Assembly (NCBI GenBank): GCA_016188575.1
Contig: JACPHN010000209.1
Span: 1-22,988 of the forward strand
Length of the DNA stretch: 22,988 nucleotides
Source: Candidatus Schekmanbacteria bacterium
GTDB lineage: Bacteria; CSSED10-310; JACPHN01
Direction: 5' to 3'
Below the pieces are notes generated by a model. That model was not told the origin of the DNA. It ran no database searches and saw only the letters and a program-made list of their open reading frames with translations. A program made the translations under genes and the position numbers. Below, one piece after another: positions 15,651 to 22,850 of the stretch; the first letter of the stretch is position 1; the number at the start of each line of letters is the position of its first letter.

Positions 15651-16543
15651 GCACGAATCTGACCCACCGTCCCAAGGGCCTGCAAGCGGCTGACTTCAAC
15701 GGCGACGGCCGGCTCGACGTCGCCACCGCCAATCCCGACGACAAGACCGTCTCGGTGCTGCTGGGAAAGGGCGACGGCGGCTTTCAGGCGGTGACCAACC
15801 ACGGGACCGGGGACGCCGCGGCCGACCTCGCGGTCGCCGACCTCAATGGCGACGGCAAGCCCGATATCGTGGCGGCGGTCTCGACCCCACATGTCCTCGC
15901 GGTTCTCCTGAACGACGGCAGTGGCGGGTTCCCCGCCAGCGCCACCAGCTTCGACGTCCGGCTCGCTCCGGCGGGCCTCTATCTCGGCGACTTCAACGGC
16001 GACGGGAAGCTCGATGCCGTCGTCGCTGGCACCGGCGGCTTCACGAGCTGCGCGAGCGTCTGCCTGGGATTCGTCGCCGGCAAGGGAGATGGGACCTTCA
16101 CGACGCCGGTGCCCGATGCCAACTATGCTAGCGGTGGGATCGAGGACCGGGTGGTCCGGCAGTTCAGCGAGAGCGGGCCGCTCGATCTCGACGGCGACGG
16201 CAAGCTCGACGTGGCTTTCACGAGCGGTCAGTCGTTCCTCGGCGACAACTGGGTCATGGTCGGCTTCGGCCAGGGCGATGGGACCTTCAAGATGCAGACG
16301 CTCGTTGCCTCCCCCGGCCCGAGGGTCAGCGGGTTCTGGGCCGATGGCACTCCGATTTCCACGCTCGTCGCCGGCGACTTCAACGGGGACAGCCTGGTCG
16401 ATCTCGCGCTCGGTGCCAGGAGCGAGGGGAGCCCCCCCCGACCGGGGGGGGCTCGCTCCTCCTCGCCAGCTCGCCGGGCGTCTTCCGGGCCGCTCGGAGC
16501 TTCGCCGGCGGCCGTCCCGACTGCGGCAACGGCTGCTACATGA
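15572..16543 (+). CDS. Giant FG-GAP surface protein, fragment 2 (repeats 3-7)
   Basis: The reading frame resumes at 15572; the first usable start codon is GTG 15647, with no good ribosome site and no signal peptide. Five repeats with DxNxDGxxD calcium loops are visible: ADFNGDGRLDV, ADLNGDGKPDI, GDFNGDGKLDA, LDLDGDGKLDV and GDFNGDSLVDL. One pair of cysteines (SCASVC) lies in the third. FG-GAP/VCBS repeats build beta-propeller blades and are common in adhesins and surface proteins. The meaningful frame stops at the C8/G8 hairpin near 16432; the tail to 16543 is out-of-frame Ser/Arg/Ala sequence. It is best read as the middle of the gene that begins at 15156. Confidence 0.75.
   Translation, partial: LVTASAELRQVLVFRGRGDGTLNEAVSTNLTHRPKGLQAADFNGDGRLDVATANPDDKTVSVLLGKGDGGFQAVTNHGTGDAAADLAVADLNGDGKPDIVAAVSTPHVLAVLLNDGSGGFPASATSFDVRLAPAGLYLGDFNGDGKLDAVVAGTGGFTSCASVCLGFVAGKGDGTFTTPVPDANYASGGIEDRVVRQFSESGPLDLDGDGKLDVAFTSGQSFLGDNWVMVGFGQGDGTFKMQTLVASPGPRVSGFWADGTPISTLVAGDFNGDSLVDLALGARSEGSPPRPGGARSSSPARRASSGPLGASPAAVPTAATAAT
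16418..16460. repeat. C8/G8 inverted repeat at a frame break
   Basis: AGGAGCGAG (16418-16426), then a five-base bulge, then eight Cs (16432-16439) pair with eight Gs and CTCGCTCCT (16444-16460) around a GACC loop. The upstream FG-GAP frame ends in this element and the downstream frame resumes on its far side. Homopolymer hairpins of this kind are both slippage-prone in vivo and error-prone in sequencing. Confidence 0.85.
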
Positions 16544-18690
16544 CCCGGGGGGCGGAGCTCGGGGACTTCACCGGCGACGGCAATCTCGACCTCGCCCACC
16601 TCACGGGCGCCCTCGACGTCCTCCCCGGCAACGGCGACGGCACCTTCGAGACCGCGATCCCCGCGCTACGGGAGGTACCGGGAGCGGGCGCCGGCGAGTA
16701 CTACTCGACCCTCCGAGCCGCCGACTTCGACCAGGACGGCAAGCTCGACGTCGTGTTCCTCGGCACCGACGGCGTCCAGGGCGGGGCGGCGCCTCGCCAC
16801 ATCATCGCCTACGGAGCCGGGGGCGGGACCTTTGGAAGCTCCCCGACCGTGCTCGCCAACCAGGCCAGCTTCGCCGGCAAGAACGTGGTCACCGGCGACT
16901 TCAACAAGGACGTCCGGCCCGACCTCGCGATCTGGGTCGAGCTCGCCTCGACCGCGCGGATCGAGGTCTACACCAGCGATGGGGCTTCGCGTTCCTTCAC
17001 CGCTCAGCCGAGCCTCGACATTTCGACCCCGGCCTCCGGCAAGGGCCTGCTTGCTGCGGACCTCACCAAGGACGGCAACCTCGACCTGGTCGCGCCGGCA
17101 GTCACGAGCGGGGTCACGGACATCATGCTCGCCCGCGGCAATGGCGACGGCACCTTCCAGGCGCCGGCGGTGATTGCCCCTTTCCCGCTCACCGCCGGGG
17201 TATCCGAGGACTTCGTGTCGGCGGACCTGAACGGAGACGGCAATCCCGATCTCGTCGGCATCGGTGGAAACCCCGAGACCAGCGTCTACGTGCTGCTCGG
17301 GACCGGCGGTGGGAGCTTCGGCGCGCCGCTCGAGCTCGCCTCCGGGACGGCGCAGACCGGGCTCGCGCATGTGCTGAGCGGCGACCTGAACGGGGATGGG
17401 AAGGTCGACTTGGTGACCATGCACTCCGGCGCGAACCGCAACAACTACACCGCGTTGGTCAACGATGCGGGGCCGCGCGCGGATCTCGGCCTCAGCGTGG
17501 CCGGCGGCACCGATCCGGTGGCGGTCGGCGACCGGATAACCTACGCGGTCACCGTCAAGAACGCCGACCCCGACTCGGCCGCCGGCGTGGTGCTGAGCGA
17601 CGCCTGGGGCGGCGACGGCCGCTTCTGGGCGGCGCGACCGACGCAAGGCTCCTGCAGCGGCAGCGGGCCGCTCTCGTGCGCGCTCGGCGAGCTAGCTTCG
17701 GGGGCCGAGGCGGCGGTGACTGTGGAGCTGACGAATGCCCTGGCGGTGGGTCCCCACTGGGACATGGCGGCGGCGAAGAGTGCCGTCGTTGACCCGAACG
17801 GCGCCGACAACGGCGCCGCCGGAAGCACCGGCGCCCGCACGGCCGGCGTCCGGATCGACGGCCCGCGGATCGTCCTCGTCGGCGAAACCCCGAGCTACGT
17901 CCTGCACTACGCCAACATCGGCGGCGCGAAGCTCACCTCCGCCGTGCTGCTGTTCCAACTCGCCCCGACCCTGGACTACGTGGCGAACACGGGCGGCGGC
18001 ATCTACTACGGGGATCGCAACCAGGTGTTCTGGAAGCTCGGCGACCTGGAGCCCGACGCGCTAGGCGAGGTGAGCCTGCAGGCGAGCGTCCCCTGGGGAA
18101 TCCCGCCGCACACGGCGCAAGGCGTCGCGGCGGCGCTGGGGTGGTCGGGGAGCCCGGCTGGCTCGCCGTTCGACGTGAGCTCCTACCTGAGCTACGTCGC
18201 CCGCACCGTGACCGCCCGTACGACGCTGACGACGAGCGAGGTCGATGCGCTCCTGGCTGGAGACACGCAGGCGAACGCGCTGTTTGCCCACGCCAAGGCG
18301 CAGGGTTACCAGTACTACGATGTCGCGACCCGGACGACGGGGAGCGACGGATCGCAGCGGACGAGCCTCTGGCTGATCAACCCCGCAAAGCACAGCCCGG
18401 CCGCGGTCACGATCACGAGCGGGGGGGAAGTGACGGAGAGCGTGAGCATACTCGAAGGCTTCGGCGCGAGCACCTACACGCTCGCCGACGCCGGCGGGTC
18501 GATGGCGTTCGACACCGAGCGCAACTGGTTTTCCGGCGCGACAGGGAGCTGGGCGAAGGCGAACAGTCCGAGCCTCGGGCAGTGCATGACTGGCTGCCTC
18601 GCCGAGAAGGCACCGATGCGGCTGCTCGGCCAGATCGTAAGAACAGTCGCTACGGCCAACACCGGGTTCGACTGCTGGGGGTGCTACTAG
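16444..18690 (+). CDS. Giant FG-GAP surface protein, fragment 3 (repeats 8-13, DUF11-like, Cys-rich)
   Basis: Meaningful sequence begins right after the C8/G8 element (GSLLLASSPGVFRAARSF); the first ATG is 16540, with no ribosome site. Six more FG-GAP repeats follow, from GDFTGDGNLDL to GDLNGDGKVDL near 17400, bringing the total to 13. Next comes a DUF11-like module (ADLGLSVAGGTDPVAVGD, about 17476-17840). A second one has YVLHYANIGGAKLTSAVL and ends near 18180. A segment with WLINPAKHSPAAVTITSGG then leads to a Cys-rich stretch, CMTGCLAEK and FDCWGCY. The frame stops at TAG 18688-18690, and the same frame reopens three codons later with more of the Cys-rich sequence. Loss of the C-terminal anchor would follow from termination here. 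Confidence 0.8.
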   Translation, partial: GGGSLLLASSPGVFRAARSFAGGRPDCGNGCYMTRGAELGDFTGDGNLDLAHLTGALDVLPGNGDGTFETAIPALREVPGAGAGEYYSTLRAADFDQDGKLDVVFLGTDGVQGGAAPRHIIAYGAGGGTFGSSPTVLANQASFAGKNVVTGDFNKDVRPDLAIWVELASTARIEVYTSDGASRSFTAQPSLDISTPASGKGLLAADLTKDGNLDLVAPAVTSGVTDIMLARGNGDGTFQAPAVIAPFPLTAGVSEDFVSADLNGDGNPDLVGIGGNPETSVYVLLGTGGGSFGAPLELASGTAQTGLAHVLSGDLNGDGKVDLVTMHSGANRNNYTALVNDAGPRADLGLSVAGGTDPVAVGDRITYAVTVKNADPDSAAGVVLSDAWGGDGRFWAARPTQGSCSGSGPLSCALGELASGAEAAVTVELTNALAVGPHWDMAAAKSAVVDPNGADNGAAGSTGARTAGVRIDGPRIVLVGETPSYVLHYANIGGAKLTSAVLLFQLAPTLDYVANTGGGIYYGDRNQVFWKLGDLEPDALGEVSLQASVPWGIPPHTAQGVAAALGWSGSPAGSPFDVSSYLSYVARTVTARTTLTTSEVDALLAGDTQANALFAHAKAQGYQYYDVATRTTGSDGSQRTSLWLINPAKHSPAAVTITSGGEVTESVSILEGFGASTYTLADAGGSMAFDTERNWFSGATGSWAKANSPSLGQCMTGCLAEKAPMRLLGQIVRTVATANTGFDCWGCY

Positions 18691-18699
18691 GGGAACCCC

Positions 18700-20922
18700 T
18701 TGGGCGGTTACGATTGCGCGGAAAAGGTGGCAAGCAAGACTGCCAAGATTTCTGGCATCAGCGAGATCGTGGACGTCGCCAAGTGCCAGGAAGAGTGTAA
18801 GGCCTGCATCAGGGGTGATCAGGGCGCGGACTGCCACCGCTGCACCAAGGGCCGGCTGGGGCGCCGCTCCGCCACCGGCTGGTGGGAGAAGAAAACGCGC
18901 GGAGACGTGGTCGTTTACACGTATTTCTGCAGCCCGGAGGGGTCCTACTACCTCGGGAGCGACGCATACCTGCAGAAGTGTCCACCCTGCCTATCCGGGG
19001 AGGTCATGGTGTGCACGGCGGACGAGTGCACGGATCCCGCCTTCAGTGACTGCTGCGGCTGCCGCGAGAAGAGCTGCACCGAGCAGCGCCGGCCGTGGCG
19101 GTGCCCGGCGGCCGCCGAGGACGCGCCGGCGGCCGCGAGCTGCGACAACAACCAGGCGGTGCTGATCGGCGAAGTCCGCACGGCTCACGACCCGAACCAG
19201 AAGGCCGGACCGCCGGGCGACGTGGTGCGCGGCCAGACGCTGAGCTACACTATCGACTACGAGAATACCGGCGAAGCGGCCGCCCAGGGGGTCTTCCTGA
19301 CTGACGAGCTGAGCGCGTCGCTCGATGACCAGACGCTGGTCATCGAGAACGGCGGGACCTACGCTGGGGCCACGCGGATGCTGTCCTGGTCGATCGGGGA
19401 CCTGGCGGTGGGGGGCAAGGGGCAGGTGGCCTTTTCGGTCGAGGTTCGCGCCGACGCAACGCTCGGCGCACAGGTAGCAAACGTGGCCAAGGTGTTCTTC
19501 CCGAGCGTGCCGGAAGTGACGTCGACGAACGCGGTGGTGTCGACGGTGCGGGCAGTGGTGGCCGAGCCGCAGCAAGTGAGCGTGGTCGAGGGCGGCTCCG
19601 TTCCCATTATGCTTGGCGGGCGGGATCCAGCCGGGCTGACGCTCTCCTACACAGTGACGGAGGGGCCGAGCAACGGCACGCTGAGCGGTTCGGCGCCGCA
19701 GCTCACCTACACGCCGGGCGCCGGGTACGAGGGGCCGGACAGCTTCGCGTTCGCCGTGAGCAATGGGCTCACCACCAGCGAGCCGGCGACGGTCGAGATC
19801 GTGGTAACGCCCTCGATGGCCGATCAGACGCCGCCGCGGGTGGTCTTGGTCGAGCCGGCGAACGGTGCGGTCGGAGTGGCGCTGCCGGTGGACTCCACGA
19901 GCACCATCGCGCGGGCCTGCTTCGACGAGCCGATCGACCCGGCGAGCGTGATCGGCGCCAACGTACGGCTCAGTGGCGCTGGCCAGGCGGTCGCCACCGA
20001 GCGCCTCCACGACCAGGCCCTGAGCTGCATCAGCATGCTGCCGGCGGCAACGCTCTCCAACGGCACCTCCTATGTGGCGACGATCGGGAGGGACCTGAAG
20101 GACACCTCGGGCAATGCGCTAGGGGCCGACTACTCGTGGGGCTTCGAGACCGTCGAGGCCGGGGCCGCGGCAACCGTCGCGCCGACCGCGGTCGATTTCT
20201 GCCTGATTGCGGTCCGTTCGGCCTCGCCGGCGCAGAGCGTGGCGGTCACCAACCCGGGGGCGTCGGGGCTGGCGGTGACCGGCGTAACGCTCGAGGGCAC
20301 CGACGCCGGGGACTTCGCGGTCGCCTCGGACGAATGCTCGTCGGGAGAGCTGATCGGGCGGGGAACCTGCCGGGTGGGGGTGACGTTCGCGCCGCGGACG
20401 GCGGGGGCCAAGACGGCCACGCTGAAGGTATCGTCGACGGCGGTGACCCTGCAGGTGGTGCTCAGCGGGATCGGCGGGACGGCGGCGCTGCGGTTCGCGA
20501 GCGACACGATCCGGGTCAGCGAGAGCGCCGGGTCGGTGGTCGTCGGAGTGTCGCGCGTCGGCAGCGCCGAGGCGGCCCTCGAGGCGAGCTACGCGACGGC
20601 CGACGAGACGGCGGTGGCCGGCTCGGACTACGTGGCGAGCTCCGGGACGGTGACGCTGGCCGCGGGGGAGACGGAGAAGTCGATCACCGTGTCGCAGGTC
20701 AACGACGGCGTGCAGGAGGTGGACGAGACCTTCCGGGTGACTCTCTCAGGCTCGGCGGTGTGCGGTGGCGCGCCAGCGGCGGCACGGGTGCTGGTCGCGG
20801 ACGATGACGTCCCCGCGGTGATCTTGCTCACGCCGGTGGGCCTGGCCGCGGCCGGCGGGGCGCTCCTGCTACTACGGCGGGCGCGGAGGCCGAGGCGAGC
20901 GCGGCGACTCCGCGCGGCGTAG
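18700..20922 (+). CDS. Giant FG-GAP surface protein, fragment 4 (Ig-like, choice-of-anchor, Calx-beta, C-terminal anchor)
   Basis: The frame is identical to the preceding fragment, separated only by TAG plus three codons. The nominal start is TTG 18700, with AGGGG shortly upstream. It has no signal peptide although all its domains are extracellular, which supports readthrough or a single ancestral gene. Visible order by residue: Cys-rich module (5-150); DUF11-like with HDPNQKAGPPGDVVRGQ (160-275); Ig/cadherin-like with GPDSFAFAVSNGLT (285-370); SbsA-type Ig with PPRVVLVEPANGAVGV (375-485); choice-of-anchor D (490-590); Calx-beta with RVSESAGSVVVGVSR and YVASSGTVTLAAGE (595-700). At the end, DDDVPAVILLTPVGLAAAGG and LLLLRR form a helix with a strongly basic tail, a tripartite anchor or sorting signal. 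Confidence 0.82.
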   Translation: MGGYDCAEKVASKTAKISGISEIVDVAKCQEECKACIRGDQGADCHRCTKGRLGRRSATGWWEKKTRGDVVVYTYFCSPEGSYYLGSDAYLQKCPPCLSGEVMVCTADECTDPAFSDCCGCREKSCTEQRRPWRCPAAAEDAPAAASCDNNQAVLIGEVRTAHDPNQKAGPPGDVVRGQTLSYTIDYENTGEAAAQGVFLTDELSASLDDQTLVIENGGTYAGATRMLSWSIGDLAVGGKGQVAFSVEVRADATLGAQVANVAKVFFPSVPEVTSTNAVVSTVRAVVAEPQQVSVVEGGSVPIMLGGRDPAGLTLSYTVTEGPSNGTLSGSAPQLTYTPGAGYEGPDSFAFAVSNGLTTSEPATVEIVVTPSMADQTPPRVVLVEPANGAVGVALPVDSTSTIARACFDEPIDPASVIGANVRLSGAGQAVATERLHDQALSCISMLPAATLSNGTSYVATIGRDLKDTSGNALGADYSWGFETVEAGAAATVAPTAVDFCLIAVRSASPAQSVAVTNPGASGLAVTGVTLEGTDAGDFAVASDECSSGELIGRGTCRVGVTFAPRTAGAKTATLKVSSTAVTLQVVLSGIGGTAALRFASDTIRVSESAGSVVVGVSRVGSAEAALEASYATADETAVAGSDYVASSGTVTLAAGETEKSITVSQVNDGVQEVDETFRVTLSGSAVCGGAPAAARVLVADDDVPAVILLTPVGLAAAGGALLLLRRARRPRRARRLRAA

Positions 20923-21327
20923 CCTGCCGGGCGACGGCGGCGGTCGCGCGCCGCTCGCCGCGAGGATCGGGGCGGGCGCAGGCAGGCGCTGCCGTTCCGT
21001 GCACGGATCGGCGTTGCCGCACACCGAGAAGTCCCATGGCTCGAGCCAGCGCCAGTCTACGCGTTCCGCAAACCGCCCTCCGGTCAACCGACCGCCGCGC
21101 TTGAATACAACCGCCTCTTTCCTCGTAACCATCGTGAACGACCGATCGATCCCCCGAGTCCCGCCCGCCGGGAAGCCAACAAAGGAAAAGGCGATGTCTG
21201 GTGTGTCCTCGATCTCGATGGCAAATGCGAAATCCGCCCCGTGCGTGGACCTGTGCTCCGCCGGAAACGCCACCTCGCACGCCTCGCGCGCCCAGGAAGC
21301 ACAACGAGAAGAGCAATCGAGCTCCAC
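20872..21327 (-). CDS. Possible antisense small protein (uncertain)
   Basis: A minus-strand frame starts at GTG 21327 with GGAG six bases upstream. Its middle third has an unusually globular-looking translation (DFAFAIEIEDTPDIAFSFV, then GFPAGG, then RVDWRWLEPWDFSVCG). It ends in Pro/Arg-rich sequence that overlaps the 3' end of the surface-protein gene. It lies opposite the disordered N-terminal part of the plus-strand gene at 21194, and wobble positions of the two frames coincide, so codon bias cannot decide between them. I recognise no family. It could be a shadow frame. Confidence 0.22.
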   Translation of the reverse strand: MELDCSSRCASWAREACEVAFPAEHRSTHGADFAFAIEIEDTPDIAFSFVGFPAGGTRGIDRSFTMVTRKEAVVFKRGGRLTGGRFAERVDWRWLEPWDFSVCGNADPCTERQRLPAPAPILAASGARPPPSPGRLRRAESPRSPRPPRPP

Positions 21328-22372
21328 GCCCTACTCCGCCGGCGAGTCCGAGACCCGCACTCGCGACCTGGCGCTCATCGGCCGCACCGAGAACGCCGGA
21401 GCCCCGGTCTCCACCCAATCGCCGGCGCCGGGCCGCGAGAAGAGCAACGTCGATCTCACGCAGCTCGCCTCCTCGCCGAGCGGGCGAACGGCGACGCCCG
21501 TGGCCCAGGCCAGCTCGGCTCAGACGCCGGCGAGCCAGTGCGCCTCGGGGTCGCTTCCGCCGGCGATGGAAAACGACGCGCTCCACACGGCCCAGACCTA
21601 CATGAGCCAGCTTCGCTCGCACCTGGGCGGCAAGCTTGATTTTCGGCCCCTCGAAAAGGAAGTGCAGCTCGGCGGGCTGGTGAGCCGACTGATGGGCCTG
21701 CAGAGCGCCCAGACCCGGGAAAACGTGAGCTCCCACCTTTCCTGGATGCGAACGGGGGATTCAATGGCCCAGCATTTTGGTGGCCAGCGCATCGACGGTC
21801 GCTCTCCCCAGCAATGGTATCGCCAGATCGACAACCTGCGCGGGGTCTCGGAAGAAGACAAGAGCCGCCTGCGCACCACAGTCTACAGCGCCTTCACCCT
21901 CGCCGGCCTGCGCCAGGCGGTTTCCCAGGCAGCGTACAATGCGCAGCGCGCCCAGCATGGAGCGACGACGAGCCTGAACCTCACGACGACCCGTGCGACC
22001 TTTCTGCGGGCGCTCACCGACGAGCTGGCCGGCCGGTCGCCTCGCAACCTCAACTTTCGGGAGACCGACTACGGGCAGGAGCTGCTGCGCCGCACCGGCG
22101 GCTGCCCGTCCGCTCAGAACCTGCCGCGGACGATCGACCCGGCCGGCGCGAAGCGTGACCTGGCGACGCTCGAGCAGTTTCAGAGCACGAAGCGCGGCTT
22201 TGGGGACGTGTTGTGGAACCGTTCGGCGCTGGACGTGGCGCGCCAGCGCGCCGGAGCTATGAACAGCGATTCGCTGCGCCACGCAATTCGCAGCGCCCGC
22301 GGCGTGGTGGGCGAAGAGGTCTGGCGCCGCATCCTGACCGCGAGCGGCCTGAAACCGGCGGACGTGCAGTAG
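21194..22372 (+). CDS. Unrecognised protein with disordered N-terminus and helical C-terminus
   Basis: I choose ATG 21194 because AAGGA lies seven bases upstream; the frame stays open to ATG 20999, but that extra stretch is low-complexity. The resulting 392-residue protein has no signal peptide. Residues about 1-120 are Ser/Ala/Thr/Pro-rich and probably disordered. From about residue 125 (MENDALHTAQTYMSQLRSHL) it is a helical, charged, globular-looking domain with FRPLEKEVQLGGLVSRLM, WYRQIDNLRGVSEEDKS, FLRALTDELAGRSPRN and VVGEEVWRRILTASGLKP. I recognise no motif. Minus-strand frames across the C-terminal half are clearly shadows. A disordered N-terminus ahead of a helical domain is seen in secreted effectors, but nothing here proves export. 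Confidence 0.6.
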   Translation: MSGVSSISMANAKSAPCVDLCSAGNATSHASRAQEAQREEQSSSTPYSAGESETRTRDLALIGRTENAGAPVSTQSPAPGREKSNVDLTQLASSPSGRTATPVAQASSAQTPASQCASGSLPPAMENDALHTAQTYMSQLRSHLGGKLDFRPLEKEVQLGGLVSRLMGLQSAQTRENVSSHLSWMRTGDSMAQHFGGQRIDGRSPQQWYRQIDNLRGVSEEDKSRLRTTVYSAFTLAGLRQAVSQAAYNAQRAQHGATTSLNLTTTRATFLRALTDELAGRSPRNLNFRETDYGQELLRRTGGCPSAQNLPRTIDPAGAKRDLATLEQFQSTKRGFGDVLWNRSALDVARQRAGAMNSDSLRHAIRSARGVVGEEVWRRILTASGLKPADVQ

Positions 22373-22582
22373 CGACGCCACCGGCGGGCCGCCTCGGTCC
22401 CGGTTCCGCACCTCGAAAACGCCCTCGGCTCCAAGGTCGATTTTCGTGGTGCTGGCGGTAGCAATAGCTGGGCAATCCAGATAAGGCGTGAGCAGATTCT
22501 GAAGAGCTACGATCCCATTGAGGATTTTTTGCCCCGGCTGGCACCGGCCTCTAGCACGAGTTCCCTGGCCGTGCGCCCATGA
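22373..22582 (+). other. In-frame open stretch after the preceding stop codon
   Basis: Directly after the TAG of the preceding gene the same frame stays open for 69 codons, with a plausible, non-repetitive translation (HLENALGSKVDFRGAGG, then SNSWAIQIRREQILKSYD, then PIEDFLPRL). It lacks an ATG and a ribosome site. The short motif LGSKVDFR resembles LGGKLDFR inside the upstream protein. It may be a degraded duplicate module or the remnant of a separate gene. Confidence 0.3.
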
Positions 22583-22843
22583 GTGGCCTGGAATGTCGCT
22601 GCGGTCCGCTTTTCCTGGTCATCAACCAGACGGGCCGGGCGGCAGACGTGCCCAACATATGTCCTGGAAAAGGGAATGGGCTTGGGCTGCAAAGCACTAG
22701 ACGAAGCCGTGGGGCAGGGCAAGTGGGGCGCCAAACCGGGTGCCGCTCCGGTGAAGCTGGTGTACGTCTATCCTCTGCTCCGAAACTACCTCTCCATTCT
22801 GCGAGGTATCCGCCAAGAGCTGACGGATGTCCCTCCGAGGTGA
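22583..22843 (+). CDS. Possible small hypothetical protein or gene remnant
   Basis: An 86-codon frame could start at GTG 22583, immediately after the stop of the open stretch before it. Its last 30 residues (APVKLVYVYPLLRNYLSILR, then GIRQELTDVPPR) look protein-like; the first half is basic and unremarkable. Its stop falls seven bases before the apparent group II intron boundary. It could be the truncated 5' exon side of a disrupted gene. I recognise no family. Confidence 0.25.
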   Translation: MAWNVAAVRFSWSSTRRAGRQTCPTYVLEKGMGLGCKALDEAVGQGKWGAKPGAAPVKLVYVYPLLRNYLSILRGIRQELTDVPPR

Positions 22844-22850
22844 ACAGATA

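Noticed and set aside
15921-17792. 623-codon plus-strand frame over the FG-GAP region
   Set aside because: It is an Arg/Pro/Ser-rich off-frame reading of the repeats; the DxNxDGxxD frames are the real ones.
18688-18690. TAG read as pyrrolysine or another recoded amino acid
   Set aside because: No Pyl machinery or recoding structure is visible, and two nearby frameshifts make simple mutation or sequence error more likely.
20922-20987. Terminator formed by GCCTGCC and GGCAGGC after the giant gene
   Set aside because: The 7-bp arms are more than 50 bases apart, with a GC-rich loop and no T-run; chance is likely at this base composition.
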